Shown here: in pieces, positions 47,783-59,201 of the stretch
Layout: the number at the start of each line of letters is the position of its first letter
Numbering within the stretch: the stretch's first letter is position 1
Assembly: GCA_032622095.1 (NCBI GenBank)
Contig: CP136064.1
Location: forward strand, 43,728,989-43,792,988
Direction: 5' to 3'
DNA from: Siphonodentalium dalli
Taxonomy: Eukaryota > Mollusca > Scaphopoda > Gadilida > Siphonodentaliidae
DNA: 64,000 nt
Position numbers and translations under genes: made by a program
Notes under the pieces: model-generated
What the model was told of the DNA's origin: nothing
The model's database searches: none
The model's input: only the letters and a program-made list of their open reading frames with translations

Positions 47783-48384
47783 GCCGCAACCATTTGTGAG
47801 AAATGATCGACATGAAGTAAGTGGATCGGAGTCAGTTTTGTGTTCTAATCGTGCATCATGTTGTGTGAATATTGTTCCCCACAATAGTGAAAGCTAAACC
47901 CAGCTTAAACACGTATGGTTGAGATATGTACCATCGTATTTCACGTTTGACCACAGATGCGTCTTCAGTATTCATACAATTATGTGATCATTTGCCCGAT
48001 TTACCTGCATGCATACATCTGATTGTATGGCTTTGTGAATCAGAATTTTGTTATCTACATGTATATGTGATATGTGATATGACTGTTTAAATTATTTTCG
48101 TCAATTAAACATGCTCCACCTTTCTTTGTCGAAGCGAACTGAACCTACTATTCGTATTACTCATCACTCACCTAAGGTACCTGATGCCGAATACCAACTT
48201 TTGAATTGGCGCGCTTTTCAATGAAAACTGCAACCTGACTGAATGTGCATGCTTTGTGTAATCATTAATAAATAATGACTTTGCTCAATTATCCGAGATA
48301 CTTACAAGTCATGCATTAGACACTTCACCATATGTTTCTAATGGACCCCGCCAATGTGTATGTGCACATGTACTATATAGTGCG
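47783..48384. other. No supported feature
   Basis: This may include more of the BEL/Pao relic, but no motif is recognised. Frames are short. Confidence 0.3.
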
Positions 48385-48388
48385 TTAA

Positions 48389-48822
48389 CCCTTTAAGTGC
48401 AAGGTCCGATTTTTGTATCAACCCATATACCCTATGCCAATGCATTCTCTCATATATGCGAGTCGACCATAGGCCGCCTCGCATATATAAGAGAATGCAT
48501 TGGCCTAACATGTTTTCATCATTTGTTATTATTTTTTACAATTTTTTACAATTTTAATAATTTTTTCTTATATTCTTTAACAGACTTATTTTGTAGGTTT
48601 AGTGCCAGGGAATCTTACGTTTTTCATGGGCATCAAAATTATTACTATGAATAATTGGTGATAGTTTTGAGTTATAACATGCCCCTAAGGTCTTATCCAG
48701 TTGGTTTTTAAATTCGCTATAGCATGCTTAAGCATACCCAAAAAAACATTTTTATTTTTTTAGGGCCGATTTTACAGACTGTAAATTTGGACCGATAAGA
48801 TCGACCCCTGGCACTGAAAGGG
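48389..48822 (+). mobile_element. Palindrome MITE, CCCTTTMAGTGC-end type
   Basis: TTAA at 48385-48388 and 48823-48826. The ends CCCTTTAAGTGCAAGG and, read inverted from the right, CCCTTTCAGTGCCAGG continue into a shared CCGATTTT/AAAATCGGCCC word. Only one palindrome is present (about 48436-48503). The rest holds CATTTGTTATTATTTTTTAC spacer-like and unrelated sequence. A distinct family sharing the module. Confidence 0.88.
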
Positions 48823-48826
48823 TTAA

Positions 48827-49380
48827 GTATATCCAATAACAATGTACTACACATGTTGCTGCCTCAATATATCGGCAAACGTTGACTACAACCTATGTAA
48901 CTCGTGCATTGTTTACATCTGGTTTAATCTTAAAACTAATTGTACATGTATATTATGAATTCAGATGCATATATGTGGCATAACTGTTTGTTTTGTGTTT
49001 TTGTGTACATATTTATGTTTACTCAACAAGTTGTGTTTTCGCATGTGGCAATTGCTTCAATAATGTATGGATAATTATAGTAACATTGTTGCGATGGAAT
49101 TACTTGCATTTATCGGTGTCGCGTGCATGTAGACGCCAGGATTTGCTATGTATCACGTATACGGCTACTACGTATGTCACATGCGTATGACCACATTGGT
49201 ATTGCAACTTGTCTTGTTCTAATATTTATGGTACTTTTTTGTTCTTCTATTTCAGGTTTAAAACATTAAAATATTGTTTGACAAACGTGGCGAGTTTCAC
49301 TGACCCCCCTGCAGCATACACGCGCGAAACAGTAACGCCCTAAAGATCATAATATTAGGCATATATCTAAATTATAATAT
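48827..49380. other. No supported feature
   Basis: Short frames only and no repeats that I can delimit. Confidence 0.35.
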
Positions 49381-49680
49381 AAAATATATTGCTTTCATGA
49401 ATGCACCACCTCAGAATTCCGTTAAAACAACTAATCCTTCAAATTATTAGGCATGCGGCATATTATGCGTAGTACAATTTAGCGAAATGTAGCATTTGTT
49501 CTTTTGTCCCCCAAAATTAGCATATGCGCATGTTCATAACACATCTGATAGCATTTTATAGAAAATAAGATTCCAGTACGATTATCACATCTATATATTC
49601 GTTTTCATCATCATATACGTAGATTCAAATTGTCAACCCATTTGTAGTAGTGATCCTCTCGATAATTGGGGCAAATCGTG

Positions 49681-49758
49681 CCATATATAATGTTACCTAC
49701 TCTATATAATAACGAGTGTGCCATATATAATGTTACCTACTCTATATAATAACGAATG
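49681..49758. repeat. Two-copy 43-bp tandem repeat
   Basis: GTGCCATATATAATGTTACC followed by TACTCTATATAATAACGA occurs twice head to tail with almost no change. Confidence 0.9.
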
Positions 49759-49798
49759 CGGTGAGTGGAGTTAATAAATAACTAGATGATATCTACCC

Positions 49799-49936
49799 TT
49801 TTTGGTTGGATATGGGAAATATCCCATTCGTGGTGACAAAAAAAAAATGAATATCCACGAATGGCTCTGCCACGAGTGCAAATTATTATTTTTTTTGTCA
49901 TCACGAATGAGATAATTACCATATCCAACCAAAAAG
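49799..49936. mobile_element. Short inverted-repeat element
   Basis: CTTTTTGGTTGGATATGG at the left edge and its inverse at the right edge are perfect over 18 bp. CATTCGTGGTGACAAAAAAA and its near-inverse continue inward. Likely a small foldback MITE lying inside the duplicated region. Confidence 0.65.
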
Positions 49937-50394
49937 TGTAGATGTTCTGTTTATTATATGCCCCGCTCAGTTTGCCCATGGCTCAACTCGAAAGAAGAGT
50001 AAAAAGTGTATATTTGTATATCCAAGCACAGCCATGGTAATGAGTTTGTGCATATAAAATAGTTAAATTTTTCAGACAGATTGTTTGATGGATAAAGTGG
50101 CTAGCGTCATACTAGTAGTATGCTTGACAAAACAATTTAATTGATTAGATATTAGATTTTTTTTCAACCTGAACAGTAACTCTAGTTCAATGTGGCGAAG
50201 CGATGTTAATTCATATAGTACCGAATGACTTTCAATTTTACCGCGGATGGATATGAGTGAAATATCGATATCTCACTAAACGGATACCGGTTTTATCTGA
50301 TGCAAAAATAGAATTGTTTGATGGCTTATTTGTTATTTTCCCCCCAAAAAATAGCACATACACATATATGAAGCATCTAATAGTGTTCTGTTAA

Positions 50395-50786
50395 CCCTTT
50401 ACCAAACAGAAGGGCCCTGTGCCAATGCATTCTCTTATATATGCGAGTCGACCATAGGTCGCCTCGCATATATAAGAGAATGCATTGGCTTAACACATTA
50501 AAAATTATAAAATTGTTAAAGAATGTAAGAACAAATGGTAAAAAGTGTTAAAAAAAGATTTGTTTTAGGCCAATGCATTCTCTTATATATGCGAGGCGAC
50601 ATATGGTCGACTCGCATATATAAGAGAATGCATTGGCACAGGGCATAACTGTAACTATCACAATGTGGTCAAGGAGCCGGTTCCAATGATATCCATATTT
50701 GTTTGGTTTTATTGAGACAGACCGAAGATATTTTAGGCTGTTGAAGCTTTATTTGGCCGGTTTTGGCCGGTTTGTTGGGTAAAGGG
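50395..50786 (-). mobile_element. Double-palindrome TTAA MITE, intact copy
   Basis: TTAA at 50391-50394 and 50787-50790. Both palindromes are intact (about 50421-50488 and 50569-50636). It is oriented opposite to copies 1 and 2. The spacer GGCTTAACACATTAAAAATT is the uninterrupted form of the site carrying an insert at 34228. Confidence 0.92.
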
Positions 50787-51354
50787 TTAAAACAAGTTTC
50801 CATTACTATGATCATATCTATGTAAGTTTAATCCTGAATAGAGTCAAATTACATCGACCTATGTGTAGTCCGGATCATCCAGATAATTGGGGCAAATCTT
50901 ACCGCTCAAGGCCGCTGACATACAAACACAGCTCTACTTTGGAACGAAATTGTTCTTATTGCATCCGGTTCGTCATTCGTTGTTAGGAATATAGTACAAT
51001 TAAGGACGCGATCGCCAAGACAATAATGATTCGAAACGACATGGGATAAGCGTTCCCGTATACAGACGAAAGTTGCCATTCGACAGTTATAAAACGCCGC
51101 TCCCGGAGAAACCAAGCTTATTACTTCCGAGTGATACTACCAATATTTGCTATCTTTTTGCGATAAGCAGGGCTCTATATTGATTCACTTTTGATATAAA
51201 CAGAGAGAAACTCTAATGTTCGCTGATTATAGGAGGGATCATGAGTAGAAGGGGACCTAATTATGATGCGCTTCCTTCAATAAAGCCTTTATTTTGTGAT
51301 GGATTGTGATACTTAACTCTGTCGTGACTGCTTCGCTGGTTAAGCTTTAAAGAT

Positions 51355-51445
51355 CATTTGCCAGAGCGTTCACTTATATATATGCGAGTCTCCGCTATGG
51401 ACCCATATGGGAGACTCGCATGTTTAAGAGAATGCATTATATATA
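51355..51445. repeat. Isolated eroded palindrome
   Basis: ACTTATATATATGCGAGTCTCC and GGGAGACTCGCATGTTTAAG flank a CATATGG-type centre. It resembles the palindromes at 58.0-58.5 kb, but no terminal repeats or TTAA ends are recognisable. Confidence 0.6.
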
Positions 51446-52330
51446 TGTGGTAGCCAAGTAGCTAGAATAGACCCATTTCGAGGCTAGAGTTTGCCGTGTA
51501 TAATCAATTACTTTTTTCTTGTATTAATTGCTCTCGCACATGTTCCCTCCCGGTATGTTATAGTGAAGCCGAGTGGCAACTCTTTATGGCGAAATTGGTG
51601 GAGGAATCACGTAACATAGATCCTGGTTCACAAGCCATAGTTATGTTATAATTGATTTGCTCATGGAGTCTTCTTCACAGACCCCACGTTTGCCGTATAA
51701 TGGAAAAACCGTGACCCGCGTGTTTAACACACAGGGAGGTTCAACACCCGCATGTGCTCTCCGATGAATTAATGGCAATACGCCCAATCAACACTCACAA
51801 ATGTGTCCAACAGACCAACACTGAACGAAAACGTTTATAAAATGCAACTGTATGACAGCTACATGTACCTGAAAATATGTCAGAAATAATAGGCTCTAAA
51901 TCAGAATATATGTAGGAAAATTGTCACGTGTACAGACGTAGTTTTGCACAAGGATTGTCGTGGGGTTACGGCAGAACTACATAAATTTTACTTCTCACGA
52001 GGTTTGGTGAAAATGCATTGTTGAAACACTTGTGTATGATGTGTAATGTCTAAGCTTTCCGATTGCAGAGGAAATAAAGGTATATATAAACTTAAGCTAC
52101 CAAACACATCTAAAGTACTGGTACCGTAGCGTTTTATCGCCCGACATTACCAGTAAAGTTGAGTTGATTGATACGCCGCGAAGAAAAGAAAATAACCAAA
52201 AAGGGTTGTCCGTGCATTGGGGTGACCTCATCAGCAGCACCAGTAACATTCCAAATTCTATACTTTCTCTATCTCCACTAACCCAGCTAAACATAATATT
52301 TAATTTGGTACATCCGCCATGCGATTCCCA
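51446..52330. other. No supported feature
   Basis: Intergenic sequence with short frames only. Confidence 0.4.
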
Positions 52331-52334
52331 CCTC

Positions 52335-52362
52335 GTCTCTCTCTCTCTCTCGCGCTCTCTCG

Positions 52363-52449
<87 letters not shown>

Positions 52450-52490
52450 TCTTGACTCTCTCTCTATCTCTCTCTCACACACACTCTCTG

Positions 52491-52521
<31 letters not shown>

Positions 52522-52545
52522 CACTATTTCTCTCTCTCTCAAATA
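52335..52545. repeat. (TC)n microsatellite with interruptions
   Basis: About 210 bp of CT repeat with scattered GC, AT and AC changes. Ser-Leu and Arg-Glu frames on both strands are artefacts. Confidence 0.95.
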
Positions 52546-52685
52546 ACTCACATTTCGTTTGTATCCGCACTTATACATTCAAGTTAATATTTAATATTAC
52601 TTTCATACAAACACCACCATCCTCTAATTCTAAGTTTATACAAGAAAACTAAAATATCCCATCATCATCTCAAATTACATGGAAT

Positions 52686-53127
52686 AAATACTGTCTAAAC
52701 TATAGTTACCGGTACAACATATAAATAATGTCTAAACTATAGTTACCGGTACAACTTATAAATACTGTCTAAACTATAGTTACCGGTACAACTTATAAAT
52801 ACTGTCTAAACTATAGTTACCGGTACAACTTATAAATACTGTCTAAACTATAGTTACCGGTACAACATATAAATACTGTCTAAACTATAGTTACCGGTAC
52901 AACTTATAAATACTGTCTAAACTATAATTACCGGTACAACTTATAAATACTGTCTAAACTATAGTTACCGGTACAACTTATAAATACTGTCTAAACTATA
53001 GTTACCGGTACAACTTATAAATACTGTCTAAACTATAGTTACCGGTACAACTTATAAATACTGTCTAAACTATAGTTACCGGTACAACTTATAAATACTG
53101 TCTAAAATATAGTTACCGGTACAACTT
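52686..53127. repeat. 37-bp satellite, 12 units
   Basis: Twelve nearly identical head-to-tail units contain CTAAACTATAGTTACCGGTA followed by CAACTTATAAATACTGT. The core TATAGTTACCGGTA is partly palindromic. One more unit occurs alone at 53692-53720, at the start of the duplicated block. Confidence 0.95.
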
Positions 53128-53540
53128 CTAATTTGGCGTTTTGTTTCCAAATATGGAGTGTATGCCCTGCTGAGTGACGTAGTAAACGTCATGCATTGTT
53201 ATCGACTTTTATTTTATAGATTGGATTCCGCCTTGAAATTATATGTTACGTCACTACCCCCCCCCCCCCCCGGTAACCAGATCGGGTTATAGGGAAGGAC
53301 ATGTTTATAGCGAATCAGCCAAAATATGTGTGTTTTCACACTCTCTTGGAGGGGAGTGAGTTATAACTGTCAAAGACCGGGTTGCATTAAACTTTATCCA
53401 TACAATTTGAACCGAAAAGTGGTTATCCATCGCATTGTAAAGATCGTGGCATAAATTTCGCAGAGTGGATTAAACTTTCTCCATACTATTTGACCGGAAA
53501 AGTGTTTATCCATCGCATTGTAAAGATCGTGGCATAAACA

Positions 53541-53687
53541 AAATATACGCATATATAGTGTTTCTGAATAACAAATTTAATCCACTCATGGGATTGGCGA
53601 TTTACACCACTCGCTGAAGCTCTTGGTGTAAATCGCCAATCCCATGAGTGGATTAAATTTGTTATTCAGAAATACTATGCGTATATT
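53541..53687. repeat. Long hairpin, ~65-bp arms
   Basis: Left arm 53541-53609 and right arm 53624-53687 pair almost perfectly around the 14-base loop CTCGCTGAAGCTCT. ATTTAATCCACTCATGGGAT is exact in both. The left arm has a few extra bases near its outer edge. It lies between the two duplicated blocks; the CATCGCATTGTAAAGATCGT words just left of it are also duplicated. Confidence 0.88.
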
Positions 53688-53817
53688 CTATATTTAAACT
53701 ATAGTTACCGGTACAACTTGTAATTTGGCGTCCTGTTTCAAAATATGGAGTGTATGACCTTATGCCTGGCGTAGTAAACTTTTGGACAATTTTCATGCAC
53801 TGCTATCGACTTTTATT

Positions 53818-54273
53818 TTATAGATTGGATTCCGCCTTATCGGTTACGTCACTATACCCCCGGTAATCTGACCGGGTTATAGGGGAGGACAAGTTTATAG
53901 CGAACCAGGCAAATATGCGTGTTTTCACACCCTCTTGGTAAACCATAAGAATAGTACAAAAAATAGCCCAGACATCCAACAATTTAGTTCCCTCGTTACA
54001 CTGGTCGTCCATTGTGATATGCCATGACTCAGTGCAACAATGATGCCCATTATATTCAGACGAAATTACTTTAACACCAAAATCGCCCATTTTCACACAT
54101 GCTGTGTGATCTGTTGTCCAGAATACATGCGCGGAGAACCGTATATTAGAGTGTGGTTGACGCATTGCAGTGACATCTACAGGTCCCAGTATATTATTTC
54201 CTATCATCAGATAAAAAAACGTCGTTACTTTCTCAAATTGGATTATTGGAAGGGAGTGGGTTATAACTGTCAA
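53818..54273 (-). pseudogene. Unrecognised 151-codon frame in duplicated block
   Basis: The minus-strand frame has mixed, protein-like composition, including MGDFGVKVISSEYNG and a cysteine-rich turn. Most of it is in the 310 bp that the other duplicate lacks. The absent part starts and ends at TTGG in the longer copy, which fits a microhomology deletion in the shorter one. Family unknown. A chance frame remains possible. Confidence 0.3.
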
Positions 54274-54299
54274 AGACCGGGTTATTGCAAAAATACAGT

Positions 54300-55080
54300 C
54301 TCCTTTTCTCGAGGTTTCAGTGTTTTTCTAACACTTACCTGCACGTCAAATACAATATTCCAGACGAAATGATCATGTCTATCATGCACTAAACACGTTC
54401 ATGTCAAACAGGGTGTGGCCCATGTACCAAGCATGCGATGTACAATAATGGACAGAGTATTTTGATAACAGTTTGTCTTCTACATGATATTCGACGGGCG
54501 GATACCGGGCCACCAACTACTTAGATCACATTTCCAGCAGTTGGAAATGTTATGCCTGACACATGTACATAGGAAACAACATTATTTAGTTGGAAATGTT
54601 ACACCATGCACATATAGGTTGAAATTGTTCTCATTGTTTGATATTCCAACCAATAATTAGTGGGTCACTAACAAATAAAACCGCAAATGTTTGAGCCATA
54701 ACCAAAACAATGTAGTGAATCCCACCAATACATCAAATATATATATCCCAATGAGACTGAGTCTGGCGGTGGTTGAACCGCGGCTCTTAAATCAAGCCAC
54801 GAATAACAAATCTGTTATATGGCCGTCTCCTAATGTGGCTGGAAACAGTCTCTGGTGGCCATATGCCAATTAATGTTCAGTGTGCTAATGGAGACAGCTG
54901 TGGTGGTGGAAGTAGACCCTTGGCACGAATCAGTGTTATAGATTAGTCTCGTCACCAACATCCTCCTCTTCAGATCGTAAAGATGCGTCCGCAGCCAAAG
55001 TAAATCGTCTATATTTCAACCCAGTGTTGACTGGATTTGTTACATCCACGATATACCCTATATATACTGGTTGGTCCCGC
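54300..55080. other. No supported gene
   Basis: 54535-54620 repeats the TTGGAAATGTTA word and partly matches 5090-5160. A 60-codon frame at 54691 is unmatched. Confidence 0.35.
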
Positions 55081-55087
55081 TAATTAA

Positions 55088-55582
55088 AGGTACGGTTGGC
55101 CTTGGCGGTGGGTATCCTGTGAAAATATTTCCACCCGTCAAAAACCGCTACAAACAGAAAGAACAACAAAATGTAGACAGACTTTGTCCGTATACAAATA
55201 AGAAATATCGCATAAACAGTATGTTATTGTCATATTTTTGACCATTGTTATGTAAACAAAAGCATAAAAAGTTACTTTTCTGGTGTTTGTTTATATTATG
55301 ATGGTAAACATAAAGAGCGTTCTTTGTTGGTGAATTCCTGATATGGAACGAATAAAGAGCGTTTATGCCATGTGTGTGTGATTAGCCAGCAGAATTGTGT
55401 TGTTTTCTGTAACACAATCAGGCTCTTGCTTAGGTAAAATATAGTAAATATTTATGATAACATGCTGTTTACGCGATGGTCATGGTTATATATGAACGAA
55501 ACTGTATGCGTTTTAATGTTTTTCTGTTTACGGTGATTGGAACACATATGAATATTTTCGACAACTAAGGCCTCACGTGCCT
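55088..55582 (-). mobile_element. AGGCACG-family TTAA MITE, reverse copy
   Basis: TTAA at 55084-55087 and 55583-55586. The element starts AGGTACGGTTGGCCTT and ends AAGGCCTCACGTGCCT. It is a full-length, uninterrupted homologue of 34228-34720 in reverse. Paired AAAGAGC boxes at 55312 and 55354 are 42 bp apart. Confidence 0.93.
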
Positions 55583-55586
55583 TTAA

Positions 55587-55996
55587 TATGTATACGCGGG
55601 ATAAAAGGTATCGATATTTTTATCTAAAAACTTGGGAAGGGAATTTCATTCCACAACGTGTCTCTGGCAAATCGAATACTTCTGAATATGAATGTGTTTA
55701 ATATCAACAAATCCGTACATATTCATACAGTATTTGAAATAAATTTGAAACACGCGAGTATTAATGTGAAATTAATATTTACAAGTGATCAAGCAAAATT
55801 TATATTACAAACAAGAAACACAAACCAATTCTCGTCATTAACATCGGCATTTATTATCATATATATTCGCCCTATACGATTCGACGGAGTCGGTTTAATA
55901 GGCCCTGCTTATAAATTGGCTAAAGTATGTACGTTTTCTATACCATGCAGAACACAATTAGATCTGACCCATGATCCCATTATTAGGAGGTTGTAA
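55587..55996 (+). pseudogene. Coding-like relic, unrecognised
   Basis: Two forward frames follow one another: a short RYRYFYLKTWEGNFIPQRV stretch right after the MITE (55590-55670), then a 112-codon frame to 55996 ending CRTQLDLTHDPIIRRL. A frameshift separates them. The composition looks coding and the reading stops in the satellite flank. The family is unknown. Confidence 0.35.
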
Positions 55997-56139
55997 TGGC
56001 CAGTTATCGGTTATCGAAATATAAATGTTTGCCACACCAGCCGTATGGTCACCTCTTATACAGAGCGTCCATGCTTCCGTTGTCTAAAATGGGTATATAA
56101 TAAAGAGCGTTATCAATAATGAGCTGTTGTGATAAAAGT

Positions 56140-57635
56140 CGACGAATGAGTTTGTAGATTTCCCGATGCGTATGTGATACGAATGATGTTGTAGATTTCC
56201 CGATGCGTATGTGATAGGAATGATTTTGTAGATTTCCCGATGCGTTTGTGATACGAATGATGTTGTAGATTTCCCGATGCGTATGTGATACGAATGAGTT
56301 TGTAGATTCCCGATGCGTATGTGATACGAATGAGTTTGTAGATTTCCCGATGCGTATGTGATACGAATGATGTAGATTTCCCGATGCGTATGTGATACGA
56401 ATGAGTTTGTAGATTTCCCGATGCGTATGTGATACGAATGATTTTGTAGATTTCCCGATGAGTATGTGATACGAATGATTTTGTAGATTTCCCGATGCGT
56501 ATGTGATACGAATGATTTTGTAGATTTCCCGATGCGTATGTGATACGAATGAGTTTGTAGATTTCCCGATGCGTATGTGATACGAATGAGTTTGTAGATT
56601 TCCCGATGCGTATGTGATACGAATGATGTAGATTTCCAGATGCGTATGTGATACGAATGATTTTGTAGATTCCCCGATGCGTATGTGATACGAATGATTT
56701 TGTAGATTTCCCGATGCGTATGTGATACGAATGATTTTGTAGATTTCCCGATGCGTATGTGATACGAATGAGTTTGTAGATTTCCCGATGCGTATGTGAT
56801 ACGAATGATTTTGTAGATTTCCCGATGCATATGTGACACGAATGATTTTGTAGATTTCCCGATGCGTATGTGATACGAATGATTTTTCCCGATGCGTATG
56901 TGATACGAATGATTTTGTAGATTTCCTGATGCGTATGTGATACGAATGAGTTTGTAGATTTCCCGATGCGTATGTGATACGAATGATTTTGTAGATTTTC
57001 CGATGCGTATGTGATACGAATGAGTTTGTAGATTTCCCGATGCGTATGTGATACGAATGATTTTGTAGATTTCCCGATGCGTATGTGATACGAATGAGTT
57101 TGTAGATTTCCCGATGCGTATGTGATACGAATGAGTTTGTAGATTTCCCGATGCGTATGTGATACGAATGATTTCGTAGATTTCCCGATGCGTATGTGAT
57201 ACGAATGATTTTTCCCGATGCGTATGTGATACGAATGATTTTGTAGATTTCCCGATGCGTATGTGATACGAATGATTTTGTAGATTTCCCGATGCGTATG
57301 TGATACGAATGAGTTTGTAGATTTCCCGATGCGTATGTGATACGAATGATTTTGTAGATTTCCTGATGCGTATGTGATACGAATGATTTTGTAGATTTCC
57401 CGATGCGTATGTGATACGAATGATTTTGTAGATTCCCCGATGCGTATGTGATACGAATGATTTTGTAGATTTCCCGATGCGTATGTGATACGAATGATTT
57501 TGTAGATTTCCCGATGCGTATGTGATGCGAATGATTTTTCCCGATGCGTATGTGATACGAATGAGTTTGTAGATTTCCCGATGCGTATGTGATACGAATG
57601 AGTTTGTAGATTTCCAGATGCGTATGTGATACGAA
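56140..57635. repeat. 37-bp satellite, about 40 units
   Basis: Head-to-tail units contain GATGCGTATGTGATACGAAT and GATTTTGTAGATTTCCC or the GAGTTTG variant. Several units lack an internal GTAGATTT block, for example near 56885, 57210 and 57535. Because 37 is not a multiple of 3 and the unit lacks stops on the minus strand, two overlapping frames of 533 and 525 codons arise; these are not genes. Confidence 0.97.
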
Positions 57636-57639
57636 TGAT

Positions 57640-58034
57640 GGTGATTGCAATTATTTTTCATTTATATATATATACATGGTATAGGCGGAAAGTTGGTTAA
57701 GGAAATTTAGAATTATTCGGCATCAATTCGGATAATGCATCTTTAACATTATTACATGCCAATATCTGACATGGAAATATCACTACAGAGCAGAAGAAGC
57801 TAGGGCGTCAGTGTGATAAGTTGATAACGCCAGTCGATGTCTGAATCCAATGCAAAGTAAAACAGCGTCGATATTGTCGGTTACAGGATTGGGTAAAATA
57901 ATAGCTCACGGCGTCAACTCGAATGGGTGCCTGGAGAACGGAAGTTATTCCGGGAACGGTGGCAGAACTCCCCCTTTTTTGTTGACATGTTCACTTCTCT
58001 GCACGCATCCTTGTCCGATCGAATGTTGACTTAA
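57640..58034. other. No supported feature
   Basis: Short intergenic stretch between the satellite and the next MITE. Confidence 0.4.
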
Positions 58035-58038
58035 TTAA

Positions 58039-58300
58039 CCCTCCCATGACTGCCGCTTCCCGATTTTTTACGAAAACCCTGTGCCAATGTATTCTCTTAA
58101 ATATGCGAGTCTCCCATATGGAGACTCGAATATATCAGAGAATACATTGGCCTAACAATATTTACATTGACCTTGTAAGACAGTGCATTATCTTATATAT
58201 GCGAGGCTCCTTCTTTATGTGGAAACTCGCATATCTAACAGAATGAACTGACACAGGATCTTTAAAGCTGCACAAGCGCAGCTCCCATCGTGAAATGGTT
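58039..58300. mobile_element. Diverged palindrome MITE, CCCTCCCATGACTG type
   Basis: TTAA at 58035-58038 and 58301-58304. The left end is CCCTCCCATGACTGCCGCTT. Two eroded palindromes (about 58083-58153 and 58182-58252) have CTCCCATATGGAGACTCG-type centres. Related to 44025 and 58345. Confidence 0.75.
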
Positions 58301-58344
58301 TTAATCGCCATCAGAGTTGCAATTATTCACAGATCGCTAATTAA

Positions 58345-58630
58345 CCCTGCCATGACTGGAGCTTACTGAAATTTTGCGTAAACCCTTGGCCAATGCATTC
58401 TCCTATATATGCGATGCCTTCTTCTATATATATCCGACTCTCCCACAGGGAGCCTCGCATATATAATAGAATGCATTGACCTAATATTTACCTTGACATT
58501 ATAAGCCAGTGCATTCTATTATATATACTATAGACTGCTTATTGGAGACTCGCAAATATATCTAAGAGATTAAGGTACTGGCAATGGATAATTATTGCTG
58601 CATCAGCATGGCTTCAGCCACGAAATGGTT
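58345..58630. mobile_element. Diverged palindrome MITE, CCCTGCCATGACTG type
   Basis: It begins after TTAA (58341-58344) with CCCTGCCATGACTGGAGCTT. The right end, GGCTTCAGCCACGAAATGGTT, parallels GCTCCCATCGTGAAATGGTT in the neighbouring copy, but its TTAA has changed. The two palindromes are strongly eroded. Lies about 40 bp from 58039-58300. Confidence 0.65.
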
Positions 58631-59201
58631 ACTTATTGCAAGATTCACAGAGATAAACCGTACATAATTTATTTCCGGTTGTCCAATCGATTATTAACCC
58701 TTTCTGCGTTAAAGGCACGTGCGGCGCTCGTTGCAGAAATATTCATATTTGTTCAAATCGCCATCAACGGAAGGAATATTAAAAATATATATAGTTTTAT
58801 TCATATGCCAAACATAATCAGCGCGTAAATAGTATATTGTCGTCAAGACGTACGATGGTGCACGTAAACAGCAGCCTGCTCGTGTTACAGAATTTTTGCT
58901 TCTGTTTACATAAACACAGCGCAATTATATTTGTTAATCACACACAAATGATATAAACGCTCTGTATTATTTCCATATCAGGAAAACAGTAACAAATAAC
59001 GCTCTTTGTGTTTACCATATCCGGATCTAAACAAAAACCAGGTTCTGTACCGTTTTTTGCTTTTGTTTACATAACAAAGGAAAACATTTGACAATAACAT
59101 ACTGTTTATGCCATATTTCTGATTGGTATAAGAACAAGGTATGTCTATATTTTACTATTCTTTCTGTCTATGGCGGTTTTTGATGGAGGTGAATATTTTA
59201 A

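Larger units (their letters stand above)
49490..50900. repeat. Segmental duplication, second copy split by a MITE
   Basis: 49495-49680 and 50330-50395 plus 50790-50900 are diverged direct copies. Shared blocks are CCCCCAAAA..TAGCA, CATCTRATAG, ATATCTAT and GATAATTGGGGCAAATC. The second copy contains the MITE 50395-50786; the first is empty at the corresponding place. Confidence 0.6.
53110..54290. repeat. Tandem duplication of a ~0.6-kb block
   Basis: 53110-53390 and 53690-54290 share AATTTGGCGT, AAATATGGAGTGTATG, CGACTTTTATTTTATAGATT, GTTATAGGG.AGGACA and GTTATAACTGTCAAAGACCG. The first copy has 15 C at 53257-53271 where the second has five. The second copy contains about 310 bp more, between CCTCTTGG and GGGAGTGGG. 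Confidence 0.8.

Noticed and set aside
52164-52652. 162-codon Ser/Leu-rich frame
   Set aside because: It is translated (TC)n microsatellite.
52686-53127. CRISPR array
   Set aside because: The units are contiguous with no unique spacers, and the setting is eukaryotic; the same holds for the array at 56140-57635.
56049-57661. Two overlapping minus-strand frames of 533 and 525 codons
   Set aside because: They are different phases of a stop-free 37-bp satellite; the unit length shifts phase every repeat, so all frames look alike.
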